Shown here in pieces: positions 38,466-47,096 of a stretch of DNA of 64,000 nt (its first letter is position 1; each line of letters opens with the position of its first letter). Position numbers and translations under genes: made by a program. The notes under the pieces are model-generated. The model was given only the letters and a program-made list of their open reading frames with translations. It was not told the origin of the DNA and ran no database searches. Source of the stretch: Acidobacteriota bacterium (GTDB lineage: Bacteria; Acidobacteriota; Vicinamibacteria; Vicinamibacterales; SCN-69-37); contig JADYYY010000016.1 in the NCBI GenBank assembly GCA_020853395.1, positions 124,001 to 188,000 of the forward strand, read 5' to 3'.

Positions 38466-38745
38466 CATCGGATCATCGGGACATCGGAATATCGGGACAT
38501 CGGATCGGGGGCATCGGGACATCGAGCATCGGGAGATCGGAACGCCGGGTCGGGCTATCGGGGCATCGAGCATCGAACATCGCGCGATGGTCCGATGAAC
38601 CGATGCGATGACCCGATACTCCGATGACCCGATGCGATAGCCGATGCCCCGATGTCCCGATAACCCGATGTCCCGATGCGATAGCCGATGTCCCGATGGT
38701 CCGATGTCCCGATGCGATAGCCCGATGACCCGATGACCCGATGAC
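38466..38745. repeat. Second octamer repeat array with hairpin potential
   Basis: The same 8-bp repeat type as at 9.1-9.4 kb. From 38466 to about 38585 units run as ATCGGNNC (ATCGGATC, ATCGGGAC, ATCGGAAT); from about 38586 to 38745 as CCGATGNN, interrupted three times by CCGATGCGATAG. The halves are reverse complements, so transcript or single-stranded DNA can form one long stem. The array starts at the base after the DUF3500 stop codon, and its last unit merges with the GACGGAGG ribosome site of the next gene. It lies between genes on the same strand, so it need not be only a terminator. Confidence 0.8.
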
Positions 38746-38757
38746 GGAGGTCCATCA

Positions 38758-39075
38758 ATGTTCGTGATCGTCGCGCAGTGGTATGCGAAGGAAGGCAAGG
38801 AGCGGGAGGTGGCCGCGTTGGCGAGCCAGATGATTCCGCACGCCCGGTCGGAGGCGGGTTGCCGGTACTTCACGGTCAACCAGCACGCGGAGGATCCGCG
38901 GCGGTTCGTGCTGTACGAGCAGTTCGTCGATCGCGCGGCGTTCGAGGCGCACACGCAGACGCCCGCGTTCAAGGAGCTGGTGGTCGGCCGCATCGTCCCG
39001 CTGCTCGAGACGCGCGTGCGCGACGTGTTCCACGCGATCGAGCCCGCCGGCGCCGGCGAGCCGCGCGTGCACTGA
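38758..39075 (+). CDS. ABM-type putative quinol monooxygenase
   Basis: Small dimeric alpha/beta-barrel protein, 105 aa, of the antibiotic biosynthesis monooxygenase (YgiN-like) family. The fold shows in FVIVAQWYAKEGKEREVAALA, EAGCRYFTVNQHAEDPRRFVLYEQFVD and HTQTPAFKELV. Such proteins oxidise quinols or act as cofactor-free oxygenases; the substrate is unknown. The ribosome site GGAGG (38746-38750) directly abuts the repeat array. The SMP-30 gene follows after 9 nt, so the two are likely co-transcribed. Confidence 0.85.
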   Translation: MFVIVAQWYAKEGKEREVAALASQMIPHARSEAGCRYFTVNQHAEDPRRFVLYEQFVDRAAFEAHTQTPAFKELVVGRIVPLLETRVRDVFHAIEPAGAGEPRVH

Positions 39076-39084
39076 GGGCCGGTC

Positions 39085-40302
39085 ATGAGCCCTCGCGTGA
39101 CCCGCAAGTCCAATCCCCGGCCGACGCGCCGCGACGCCATGCGGCTGATCGGCACCGCGGCGGGCGCGGCCGCCGCGGCCGGCCCGGCCGTCTTCGCCCA
39201 GAACCCCGGACCGCCCACCGTCGTGACGATGCCGCCGAGGGATTTCGCTCCGGGCGCGCCGCCCACGCTCTACTTCAACGATCCCGACGTGCTCTCGGCG
39301 GATCCGGCGTTCGATCGGCTCGTCCAGCCCAACGCGCCGATCCAGCGGCTGTGGACCGGCGGGTTGTGGCTCGAAGGGCCCGCCTGGAACAGCGTCGGCC
39401 GCTTCCTCGTGTTCAGCGACATCCCGAACAACCGGCAGCACCGCTGGCTCGAAGACGACGGCCACGTGTCGGTGTTCCGCGCGCCGGCGAACCACAGCAA
39501 CGGGAACACGTTCGACTTCGAGGGCCGGCAGCTCTCGTGCGAGCACCTCATGCGCCGCGTCGTGCGGTACGAGCACGACGGCACCATCACGGTGATCGCC
39601 GACGCCTTCGAGGGCAAACACCTCAGCTCGCCCAACGACGTCGTCGCGCATCCGGACGGGAGCTGCTGGTTCACCGATCCGCCGTACGGTGCGAGCCTCT
39701 ACGAGGGCCAGCCGGATCGCAGCGGCGGTCCCACCAACCCTGAAGGGCGCCTGCGGACGCGTGTCGGACAACCTGCCGAGGCTGGTGGCCTGCGCCGCGA
39801 GCTGCCGAACGCGATCTACCGCGTCGATCCGTCGGGCCGCGTGGACCGCGTGGCGACCGAGGACCTCGTGCCGGATCCGAACGGGCTCGCGTTCTCTCCG
39901 GACTTCAAGCGGCTCTACGTGGCGAGCACGGGCAAGGGGCCCGGCGACACGCACGCCGGCGGCAAGGGCGACCTGCACGTGTTCGACGTCACCGCGGACA
40001 ACCGGCTCGCGAATCACCGGCTCTTCTCCGACTGCATGGTCGACGGCGTGCGCTGCGCGCCCGACGGCGTGCGGTGCGACGTCGACGGCAACATCTGGTG
40101 CTCGAGCAACGCCGGCCGCGCCGTCGGCTACAACGGCGTCACGATCTGGTCACCGGCCGGCCGGCTCCTCGGCCGCATTCGCCTGCCCGAGGTCTGCGGG
40201 AACATCTGCTTCGGCGGTCCCAAGCGCAATCGCCTGTTCATGGTGGCGAGCCAGTCGCTCTACGCGATCTACGTCAACACGCAAGGCGCCGGGCCGGCAT
40301 GA
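39085..40302 (+). CDS. Tat-exported SMP-30/gluconolactonase-like protein
   Basis: Six-bladed propeller lactonase family, 405 aa. A Tat-like leader, PTRRDAMRLIGTAAGAAAAAG, suggests export in folded form. Metal-binding strands seen are LWLEGPAWNSVGRFLVFSDI (first Glu), HLSSPNDVVAHPDGSCWFTDPPYG (Asn/Asp), PDPNGLAFSPDFKRLYVA and PDGVRCDVDGNIWCSS. These enzymes open sugar lactones using a divalent metal; the physiological substrate is not visible. It probably works with nearby sugar-acid genes, though they are not in the same operon. Confidence 0.9.
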   Translation: MSPRVTRKSNPRPTRRDAMRLIGTAAGAAAAAGPAVFAQNPGPPTVVTMPPRDFAPGAPPTLYFNDPDVLSADPAFDRLVQPNAPIQRLWTGGLWLEGPAWNSVGRFLVFSDIPNNRQHRWLEDDGHVSVFRAPANHSNGNTFDFEGRQLSCEHLMRRVVRYEHDGTITVIADAFEGKHLSSPNDVVAHPDGSCWFTDPPYGASLYEGQPDRSGGPTNPEGRLRTRVGQPAEAGGLRRELPNAIYRVDPSGRVDRVATEDLVPDPNGLAFSPDFKRLYVASTGKGPGDTHAGGKGDLHVFDVTADNRLANHRLFSDCMVDGVRCAPDGVRCDVDGNIWCSSNAGRAVGYNGVTIWSPAGRLLGRIRLPEVCGNICFGGPKRNRLFMVASQSLYAIYVNTQGAGPA

Positions 40303-40516
40303 GGGCTTCGACGCGGGAGTCGTGAGTGCTGAGCGCTGTGCTCTTGGACGGCCGATGGCTGGAGCGGCACACGTGCGATGCCGGGTAGAGCCGCTGGCGC
40401 TCTGGGCACGCGATCGCTTCCTCCGGGGACCGGCACGTGATGTCCAGCGTGCGGTAATCCAGCACGGCCGCTACGGCTTCTAGCACGAGAACCTGGCCAA
40501 GCTCCTATCGTCGACC
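40303..40516. other. Intergenic, no gene recognised
   Basis: This 214-nt gap between the SMP-30 and mug genes holds no coding sequence with recognisable features on either strand. Promoter elements for mug must lie here, but none is clear by eye. Confidence 0.4.
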
Positions 40517-41074
40517 GTGCCTTCCTTCCCCCCGCTCCGCGACGCGGTTCGCCCTCCGGTCCGCGTGCTCTTCGTCGGCATCAATCCCGGGATTCGATCG
40601 GCGCTGACCGGGCATCACTTCGCGGGGTACTCGAACCGGTTCTGGAAGCTCCTGTTCGACTCGGGTCTCGTGCCCGAGCCGATCGGATATGCCGACGATC
40701 GCCGGCTGCCCGAGTGGGCCCTTGGCATCACGAACCTCATCGCGCGCGCGACGCCCGGCATCGACGCGCTGCGTCCGGACGAGTACGTCGAGGGCGTGCG
40801 GAAGCTGCGGCGGAAAGTACGGCGCTGGCGGCCCGAAGTCGTGGCGTTCGTCGGCGTCACCGTCTATCGCGCCGTGCGCGGCGGGTCCCGGATCACGCCG
40901 GTCGCGCTCGGCTTGCAAGCCGACACGTTCGAATCCGCGCGCGTCTTCGTGGTGCCCAACCCCAGCGGCCGGAACGCGAACTTCTCGTACGACGAGATGC
41001 TCGCCGCCTTTCGCGCGCTGGCGCGCGACGTCAGCCGTAAGCCTCGGCCTATCCCGACCATCCGCCGTCGATGA
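40517..41074 (+). CDS. mug: G/U mismatch-specific uracil-DNA glycosylase
   Basis: Base-excision repair enzyme of the Mug/TDG family, 185 aa. It removes uracil or thymine from G:U and G:T pairs and some alkylated bases. The active-site motif is VLFVGINPGIRSA (Asn as the catalytic water-binding residue), and the DNA-intercalating loop region is VVPNPSGRNANFSYDEML. Other conserved parts are FAGYSNRFWKLLFDSGL and LGITNLIARATPG. Start is GTG 40517. Its 3' end overlaps the convergent SDR gene by 26 bp. Confidence 0.92.
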   Translation: MPSFPPLRDAVRPPVRVLFVGINPGIRSALTGHHFAGYSNRFWKLLFDSGLVPEPIGYADDRRLPEWALGITNLIARATPGIDALRPDEYVEGVRKLRRKVRRWRPEVVAFVGVTVYRAVRGGSRITPVALGLQADTFESARVFVVPNPSGRNANFSYDEMLAAFRALARDVSRKPRPIPTIRRR

Positions 41075-41804
41075 CCTGGAGCGTGCCGGTGGTGAACGCG
41101 GACTCGTCGGAGGCGAGGTACACGGCGAGCGCGGCGATCTCCTCGGGGCGGCCGAGGCGTCCCATCGGCTGCCGAGCCTTGAAGGCGGCGAGCACGGCCT
41201 CCGCGCTCTCGTCGCTCGCCACGGCCTGCGCGGCGATCCGCTCGCGGAGCGACGGCGAGTCGACCGTGCCGGGGCAGATCGCATTGCAGCGGATGCCGGT
41301 CGTGACGTAGTCGGCCGCGATCGCGCGGGTGAGCCCGGCCACCGCGGCCTTCGTCGTGCAGTACACGAACCGGTTCGGGACGCCGCGGGTGACGCCGGCG
41401 ATCGACGCGATGTTGACGATCGATCCGCCGCCGCGCGCGAGCATGCCCGGCAGGAACGCGCGGATCACCCGGTACATCGACCGGACGTTCACGTCGACAG
41501 AGCGATCGAACGCCTCCTCGTCGCACTCGAGGATCGATCCGGCATGCACGTACCCGGCGCAGTTGACGAGCACCGTCACGCCGGTGAACCGCTCGGCCGC
41601 GTCGGCGATCGCCGCCTTGTCGGTCACGTCGAGCGCGAGCGTCGCACGGCGCGTCCGCGCGGCCAGATCATCCAGGGCCGCGCCGTTGACGTCCGTCGCG
41701 ACGACCGCGGCGCCCTCGCGCGCGAACGCTTCCGCAATCGCCCGCCCGATGCCCTGTCCAGCCGCCGTGATGAACGCCGTCTTGCCGGCGAGACGCCCGC
41801 TCAT
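41049..41804 (-). CDS. SDR family dehydrogenase (DHRS6/BDH2-like)
   Basis: NAD(P)-dependent short-chain dehydrogenase, 251 aa, cytosolic. The cofactor loop is TAAGQGIGRAIA, the Asp in VVATDVN favours NAD+, and the catalytic Ser and Tyr-x3-Lys lie in NIASIAGVTRG and YCTTKAA. Overall it strongly resembles DHRS6/BDH2-type enzymes (LNVRSMYRVIRAFLPGML-like blocks, NAICPGTVDSPSLRERI). Bacterial relatives oxidise sugar acids such as 2-keto-3-deoxy-L-fuconate. It reads downstream of an MFS transporter gene with a 53-nt gap, consistent with a small sugar-acid operon. Confidence 0.9.
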   Translation of the reverse strand: MSGRLAGKTAFITAAGQGIGRAIAEAFAREGAAVVATDVNGAALDDLAARTRRATLALDVTDKAAIADAAERFTGVTVLVNCAGYVHAGSILECDEEAFDRSVDVNVRSMYRVIRAFLPGMLARGGGSIVNIASIAGVTRGVPNRFVYCTTKAAVAGLTRAIAADYVTTGIRCNAICPGTVDSPSLRERIAAQAVASDESAEAVLAAFKARQPMGRLGRPEEIAALAVYLASDESAFTTGTLQVIDGGWSG

Positions 41805-41857
41805 GACTCAACGCCCACGGCTCGCGGCTACTCCGTTTCGGTCTGCTTCCGTCTTCT

Positions 41858-43141
41858 TCATCTTCCCCTCGGCACCGTGAAGATCGCGGCCGCGCCCACG
41901 ATCTGGACGGCCGCCACGACGTACAGGCCCGTCTCGGGGCTGTGGGTCACGTCGCGCAGCCAGCCGACGACGTACGGGCTCACGAAGCCGGCGAGGTTTC
42001 CGATGGAGTTGATGGCCGCGATGCCGGCCGCGGCGGCCGTGCCGGTCAGAAACGCCGTCGGCAGACCCCAGAAGAGCGGCGTCGAGCTGATCAGGCCCGC
42101 CGCCGCGATCGACAGGCACGTCACGGCGAGCCCGGTCCTGGCGCCGGCTTGCGCGGTGAGGCACAAGCCCACGGCGCCGAGCAGCAGCGGGATGGCGGCG
42201 TGCCAGCGACGCTCGCGCCGCCGGTCGGCGCTGCGGCCGAACAGCAGCATCGCGACCACCGCGACGGTGTAGGGGATCGCGGTGAGCAGCCCGATCTCGA
42301 ACGTGCCGCTGACGCCGGCCGCCTGCACGAGCGTCGGCATCCAGAACGTGAGGCCGTACTGTCCCATGACGGCGCAGAAGTAGATGAACGACATCAGCCA
42401 GATCCGCCGGTCGGCCAGCACCGCCCGCACCGACGGATGTTCGACGATGCCCGCGGCGTCGTCGGCGAGGCGCTGTTCGAGCAGCCGCTTCTCGTCCTCG
42501 GTGAGCCATCGCGCCGGCCGGATGCCGTTGTCGAGGTAGAACATGACGGCGACGCCGAGCACGAGCGCGGGGATCGCTTCGATGACGAACAGCCACTGCC
42601 AGCCGGCCCAGCCGCTCGTGCCGTGGAATGCGGCCATGATCCAGCCCGAGAGCGGCCCGCCGAAGATGCCCGACACCGGGATGGCTGTCATGAAGAGCGC
42701 GATCACGCGCGCGCGGCGGTCGCTGGGAAACCAGTAGGTCAGATACAGGATGATGCCCGGGTAGAAGCCGGCCTCCGCGATGCCCAGCAGGAAGCGGAGC
42801 GCGTAGAACGTGAGCGGCGTCTCGACGAACACGAACGCGGCCGACACCAGCCCCCACGAGATCATGATGCGGCCGATCCACAGACGGGCGCCGACGCGGT
42901 GGAGGACGACGTTGCTCGGCACCTCGAACAGGAAGTAGCCGATGAAGAACATGCCGGCGCCGAGGCCGTAGATCGTCTCGCTGAACTGCAGATCCTGCAG
43001 CATCTCGAGCTTGGCGAAGCCGACGTTCACGCGGTCGAGATACGCGACCACGTAGCAGACCATCAGGAAGGGGAGCAGCCGCCAGGTGACCTTGCGATAG
43101 ACGGCGTCTTCGAGCGGAGCAGACACGGCGGGCGACGTCAT
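41858..43141 (-). CDS. MFS transporter, anion:cation symporter family
   Basis: Twelve-helix inner-membrane importer, 427 aa. Features of the ACS family (hexuronate, tartrate or phthalate uptake) are YLDRVNVGFAKLEM in helix 1, GYFLFEVPSNVVLHRVGAR and LLGIAEAGFYPGIILYLTYWFP. The central loop around residues 210-240 is cytosolic. It is divergent from a hydroxypyruvate isomerase-type gene across 45 nt and precedes an SDR gene, so the likely cargo is a sugar acid. Confidence 0.9.
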   Translation of the reverse strand: MTSPAVSAPLEDAVYRKVTWRLLPFLMVCYVVAYLDRVNVGFAKLEMLQDLQFSETIYGLGAGMFFIGYFLFEVPSNVVLHRVGARLWIGRIMISWGLVSAAFVFVETPLTFYALRFLLGIAEAGFYPGIILYLTYWFPSDRRARVIALFMTAIPVSGIFGGPLSGWIMAAFHGTSGWAGWQWLFVIEAIPALVLGVAVMFYLDNGIRPARWLTEDEKRLLEQRLADDAAGIVEHPSVRAVLADRRIWLMSFIYFCAVMGQYGLTFWMPTLVQAAGVSGTFEIGLLTAIPYTVAVVAMLLFGRSADRRRERRWHAAIPLLLGAVGLCLTAQAGARTGLAVTCLSIAAAGLISSTPLFWGLPTAFLTGTAAAAGIAAINSIGNLAGFVSPYVVGWLRDVTHSPETGLYVVAAVQIVGAAAIFTVPRGR

Positions 43142-43186
43142 CGTCAGCGCGCCGACAGTCTACAGGCAAACGCTATGATCGTCGGG

Positions 43187-43969
43187 ATGCGGAAGTTCGC
43201 GGCGAACCTGGGATTCCTGTTCACCGAGCGGCCGTTCCTCGAGCGGTTCGGCGCGGCGGCGCGCGCCGGGTTCGCGGCGGTCGAGCTGCTCGTGCCGTTC
43301 GACACGCCGGCGGAGGCGATCGCGCGCGAGCTCGAGCGTCACCGTCTGGTGAACCTCGGCTTCAACATCGGCCCGGGCGATTGGGCCGCCGGCGAGCGTG
43401 GCATCGCGTCGTTGCCCGGGCGCGAAGAAGAATTCCGGCGAAGCGTCGCGCAGGCGCTCGCGTACGCCGAGACGCTCCGCACGCCGCAGTTCCATCCGCT
43501 CGCCGGCATCGTGCCGCCAGGAGGCGACCGCGCCCGCCATCGCGCCACCTACGTCGAGAACCTGCGATTCGCCGCGCGTGAAGCCGCGCGGCACGGCCGC
43601 ACGGTCGTGATCGAGACGCTCAACGCGCGCGACATGCCCGGCTACTTCCTGACCACGTGGGCGGACGCCGACGCGATCCGCGAGGCGGTCGGCGAGCCGA
43701 ACCTCAAGCTGCAGATGGACCTGTACCACACGCAGGTCGCCGAGGGGGATCTCACGACGAAGCTCCGGCGGTACGCCGGCGCGATCGTCCACGTCCAGGT
43801 CGCGGGCGTGCCGGATCGTCACGAGCCAGACGAGGGCGAGGTGGATTACCGGCACATCTTCCGGGTGCTCGACGAGGTCGGCTATTCCGGCTGGATCGGC
43901 TGCGAGTACCGTCCTCGCGGACGCACGGAGGATGGGCTGGGGTGGAGGGAGCGGCGCGAAGAATCGTGA
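43187..43969 (+). CDS. hyi: Hydroxypyruvate isomerase / 2-oxo-tetronate isomerase family
   Basis: TIM-barrel isomerase, 260 aa, the usual length for the family. It starts MRKFAANLGFLFTERPFLERF, typical of Hyi/OtnI. Predicted metal-binding glutamates are in VVIETLNARDMPGYF and in IGCEYRPRGRTEDGL; LKLQMDLYHTQVAEGD is a further hallmark. The enzyme interconverts hydroxypyruvate with tartronate semialdehyde, or the equivalent C4 acids. ATG 43187 is chosen because it matches family N-termini; ATG 43175 adds four residues. Divergent from the transporter gene, with which it shares a promoter region. Confidence 0.9.
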   Translation: MRKFAANLGFLFTERPFLERFGAAARAGFAAVELLVPFDTPAEAIARELERHRLVNLGFNIGPGDWAAGERGIASLPGREEEFRRSVAQALAYAETLRTPQFHPLAGIVPPGGDRARHRATYVENLRFAAREAARHGRTVVIETLNARDMPGYFLTTWADADAIREAVGEPNLKLQMDLYHTQVAEGDLTTKLRRYAGAIVHVQVAGVPDRHEPDEGEVDYRHIFRVLDEVGYSGWIGCEYRPRGRTEDGLGWRERREES

Positions 43970-44090
43970 AATCGTGCGTTCCGAGTTGAGTCGTGTCAGA
44001 CTATGCGCGGCCAGTCACAGCGCACAACTCATAGAGCACCACTCATCGCGCACAACTCATCACTCAGAACCGCTCGAGCGTTCCCTCTCC

Positions 44091-45731
44091 GTGCCGCCCC
44101 GTCCCATCGCCGATGTCGCCGCTTCCGCGGGCCTTCTGCCCGACGAGCTCGACGTGTGCGGCGCGCATCGCGGCAAAGTGCGGCTCTCGGTGCTGCGCCG
44201 GCTCGCCGATCGGCCCGACGGCAAGCTGGTGATCGTCACGGCGATCACGCCGACGAAGGCCGGTGAAGGCAAGACCACGACGAGCATCGCGCTCGCCGAA
44301 GGGCTCGGACGTATCGGCCGCCGCGTCATGCTCGCGCTCCGGCAGCCGTCGATGGGCCCGGTGTTCGGCACGAAGGGCGGCGGCACCGGCGGCGGCCGCG
44401 CGCAGCTCGTGCCGATGGAGGAGATCAACCTCCACCTCAACGGCGACTTCCACGCCGTCGCGGCGGCGCACAACCTGCTGGCCGCCGCGATCGACGCGTC
44501 GATCTACCACGGCAACCCGCTCCGCATCGATCCGAGCTCGGTCGTCTGGCCGCGCACGGTGGACATGAACGAGCGGCAGTTGCGGTACTTCGTCGGCGGG
44601 CTCGGCGGCAAGCCGCACGGGACGCCGCGTGAAGGGCAGTTCGTCATCACCGCGGCCTCCGAGGTCATGGCCGTGCTCGCGCTCGCCGTCGATCTCGCCG
44701 ACCTCCGGCGCCGGCTCGGCCGGATCGTCGTGGCCAGCGACGCGGCCGGCGCGCCGGTGACGGCCGAGGATCTGCGGGTGGCCGGCGCGATGACGGTCAT
44801 CATGAAGCAGGCGCTCCTGCCGAACCTCGTGCAGACGGGCGAGGGGCAGCCGGCGCTGGTGCACGCGGGCCCGTTCGGCAACATCGCGCACGGCGCCAGC
44901 TCCGTGCTCGCCGCTCGCGTCGCGTTGAAGCTCGCCGATCTCGTCGTCACGGAGGCCGGCTTCGCGAGCGATCTCGGCTTCCAGAAGTTCTGCGACATCG
45001 TGTGCCCGGCCGCCGGCGTCGCACCGAGCGCGGCCGTGCTCGTCACGACCGTGCGGGCCCTGAAGTCGCACGGCGGCGTCCCGTTCGAGTCGCTGGCGTT
45101 CGAGAATCCGGACGCCATCGCGCGCGGCGCCGAGAACCTTGCCGCGCACATCGACATCGTGCGGCAGTACGGGCTGCCGTGCGTCGTCGCCGTCAATCGC
45201 TTCCCGAGCGACACGGCCGGCGAGCTGGAGCTCGTTGGACGGCTCGCGCGCGAGGCGGGGGCCGACGTGGTCGTGGCGCACGACGGCTACGGACAGGGCG
45301 GCGCCGGCTCGACCGATCTCGCATCGGCCGTCGCGGCCGCGTGCGAGCAGCCGTCGCGCTTCGCGCCGCTGTCGCCGCCCGGCACGCCCGTCGAGGAACA
45401 GATCCGCGCCATCGCCACGCGGCTCTACGGCGCGAGCCGCATCGATCTCGAGACGTCGGCCACGCAGGATCTCGCCCGGCTCACGGCGCTCGGCCTCGGC
45501 GCGGCACCCGTGTGCATGGCCAAGACGCACCTGTCGCTCTCGCACGACCCGGCGTTGCGCAACCGGCCGAGGAACTTCGTGCTGCCGGTGCGCGGCCTCG
45601 TGCCCAGCGCCGGCGCCGGCTTCGTCGTGGCGCTGTGCGGCGAGATGCAGCGCATGCCCGGCCTCGGACGCACGCCGGCCTTCATGGGCATCGACATCGA
45701 CGCCGACGGACGGACCGTCGGGTTGACCTGA
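44091..45731 (+). CDS. fhs: Formate-tetrahydrofolate ligase
   Basis: Cytosolic ATP-dependent ligase making 10-formyl-tetrahydrofolate from formate, feeding purine synthesis and one-carbon metabolism. At 546 aa it is near the family norm of about 557. ATP-binding loop TPTKAGEGKTTTSIAL, followed by MGPVFGTKGGGTGGGRAQ, GDFHAVAAAHNLLAA, PFGNIAHGASSV and TEAGFASDLGFQKF. Start is taken as GTG 44091, where homology to known N-termini begins. The 10-formyl-THF consumer pathway is echoed by purL 1.3 kb downstream. Confidence 0.95.
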   Translation: MPPRPIADVAASAGLLPDELDVCGAHRGKVRLSVLRRLADRPDGKLVIVTAITPTKAGEGKTTTSIALAEGLGRIGRRVMLALRQPSMGPVFGTKGGGTGGGRAQLVPMEEINLHLNGDFHAVAAAHNLLAAAIDASIYHGNPLRIDPSSVVWPRTVDMNERQLRYFVGGLGGKPHGTPREGQFVITAASEVMAVLALAVDLADLRRRLGRIVVASDAAGAPVTAEDLRVAGAMTVIMKQALLPNLVQTGEGQPALVHAGPFGNIAHGASSVLAARVALKLADLVVTEAGFASDLGFQKFCDIVCPAAGVAPSAAVLVTTVRALKSHGGVPFESLAFENPDAIARGAENLAAHIDIVRQYGLPCVVAVNRFPSDTAGELELVGRLAREAGADVVVAHDGYGQGGAGSTDLASAVAAACEQPSRFAPLSPPGTPVEEQIRAIATRLYGASRIDLETSATQDLARLTALGLGAAPVCMAKTHLSLSHDPALRNRPRNFVLPVRGLVPSAGAGFVVALCGEMQRMPGLGRTPAFMGIDIDADGRTVGLT

Positions 45732-45831
45732 CCGATTCGTCAGCCGCCGCGGTCCCGATCTGCTATGGTGCGTCTGCCATGAGCGTCGATCGCGCCGTGG
45801 CGGCGCGAGTCGACGAGGCGACGAGGTCACG

Positions 45832-46158
45832 ATGCCCAAGTATCTGTGCGAGGCCGACTACTCTCAGCAGGGGACGAGCGGGCTGATCAAGGACGGCGGC
45901 TCGAAGCGACGCGCCGCGGTCGAAGCCGCCACGAAGTCGGTGGGCGGGACGTTGGAGGCCTTCTACTACGCCTTCGGCATCCGCGACGTCGTCATCATCG
46001 TCGACCTGCCCGACAACGTCACGGCGGCCGCGCTGTCGTTGGCGGTGGGCGCGACAGGGGCCGTGACGCTCAAGACGACGCCCCTCATCACGTGCGAAGA
46101 GATCGACGCGGCCGCGAAGAAAGCCGTGCGCTACCGCGCGCCGGGCGCAAAGAAATAG
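45832..46158 (+). CDS. GYD domain protein
   Basis: Small cytosolic alpha/beta protein, 108 aa, of the GYD family, related to ferredoxin-like stress or barrel proteins of unknown function. Recognisable parts are YLCEADYSQQGTSGLIKDGG at the start, GTLEAFYYAFGIRDVVIIVDLPD in the middle, and TGAVTLKTTPLIT. The gene stands 100 nt after fhs and 50 nt before the mini zinc-finger gene. Confidence 0.85.
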   Translation: MPKYLCEADYSQQGTSGLIKDGGSKRRAAVEAATKSVGGTLEAFYYAFGIRDVVIIVDLPDNVTAAALSLAVGATGAVTLKTTPLITCEEIDAAAKKAVRYRAPGAKK

Positions 46159-46208
46159 CACGCTGAGGCGCTTGACGGGGGGCCGGGGCGCGGCCATGCT
46201 GGAACGAT

Positions 46209-46391
46209 ATGCAGCGTGTGTACGTCTCGGCCGGCAAGACGCAGTGCCGGTTCTGCGGTGAGGACGTGGCCGTGAACCGGCTGTCGGTCCACATCGCCCA
46301 GAAGCACCCCCGGCCCGGCCCGGCCGATACCCGGCCTTCGCTCGTCCGCAAGCAGGGCACCCGTCGCAAGGCGGCCTCACCGCGCACGTGA
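46209..46391 (+). CDS. C2H2-like mini-protein
   Basis: A 60-residue protein with a single possible zinc finger: CRFCGEDVAVNRLSVHIAQKH, spaced C-x2-C-x12-H-x4-H. The rest is basic (KQGTRRKAAS), so nucleic acid binding is possible. Support for being real: a conserved-looking finger near the N-terminus and a GTGA overlap of its stop with the next gene start. No family name is offered. Confidence 0.6.
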   Translation: MQRVYVSAGKTQCRFCGEDVAVNRLSVHIAQKHPRPGPADTRPSLVRKQGTRRKAASPRT

Positions 46392-47083
46392 AGCCCTGGG
46401 AGGTGCTCGCCAGGGCACGCACCCCTCACGACACGGAGCTCACCCTCACGAGGCACGTGAGCGAGTTCGCGATTCTGGCCGACGGCCGCAGCCTGATGTC
46501 GAGCCGGACGCACTACTCGGAGGACGTCCTCGCACGGCTCGGATGCCGCCGCGCGAGCGCGATCGCCGCGCCCGTGGTCCTGATCGGCGGCCTCGGGATG
46601 GGGTTCACGTTGCGGGCGGCGCTCGACGCGCTGCCGGCCACCGCGTCGGTGATCGTGGCGGAGCTCGTTCCGGAGGTCCTGGCGTGGAATCGCGGGCCGC
46701 TCGCGTCGCTCGCCGAGCATCCGCTCGACGATCCGCGCGTGCGCGTCGAGCTCGACGACGTCGGCGCGGTGATGCGCGCGCGCCCACGGGCGTTCGACGT
46801 CGTCCTGCTCGACGTGGACAACGGGCCGGTGGCGTTCGCCGACACCGCCAACGCCCGGTTGTACGAAGAGGCGGGCATCGCGAACGCCCATCGATCGCTC
46901 CAGCCAGGCGGCGTCCTCGCGGTCTGGTCAGCCAACGACACGCGCGCATTCGCCCGGCGCCTCCGCGCGCGCGGCTTCGGCGTCGAGTCGCATCGGGTCG
47001 GCGCCGGCCCTGGGAACCGCGGGCAGAGGTACACGATCGTCGTGGCGACCGCGCCGCCGTCCGGCGTGGGGCCCGTACTATAA
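46388..47083 (+). CDS. Spermidine/spermine synthase-like protein
   Basis: Cytosolic Rossmann-fold protein, 231 aa, of the polyamine synthase superfamily. Motif I is [17 protein letters not shown], motif [16 protein letters not shown], and the acidic active-site strand is [15 protein letters not shown]. The last keeps an Asp but differs from the DSTDP of true spermidine synthases. It lacks the N-terminal beta-domain of full enzymes, so polyamine synthesis is doubtful and a methyltransferase-like role is possible. GTG 46388 overlaps the preceding stop; purL follows after 13 nt. Confidence 0.8.
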   Translation: MKPWEVLARARTPHDTELTLTRHVSEFAILADGRSLMSSRTHYSEDVLARLGCRRASAIAAPVVLIGGLGMGFTLRAALDALPATASVIVAELVPEVLAWNRGPLASLAEHPLDDPRVRVELDDVGAVMRARPRAFDVVLLDVDNGPVAFADTANARLYEEAGIANAHRSLQPGGVLAVWSANDTRAFARRLRARGFGVESHRVGAGPGNRGQRYTIVVATAPPSGVGPVL

Positions 47084-47096
47084 AATTCGATCGGCA

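Noticed and set aside
40303-40516. Short minus-strand frame between SMP-30 and mug genes
   Set aside because: About 60 codons without motif or ribosome site; not enough to call a gene.
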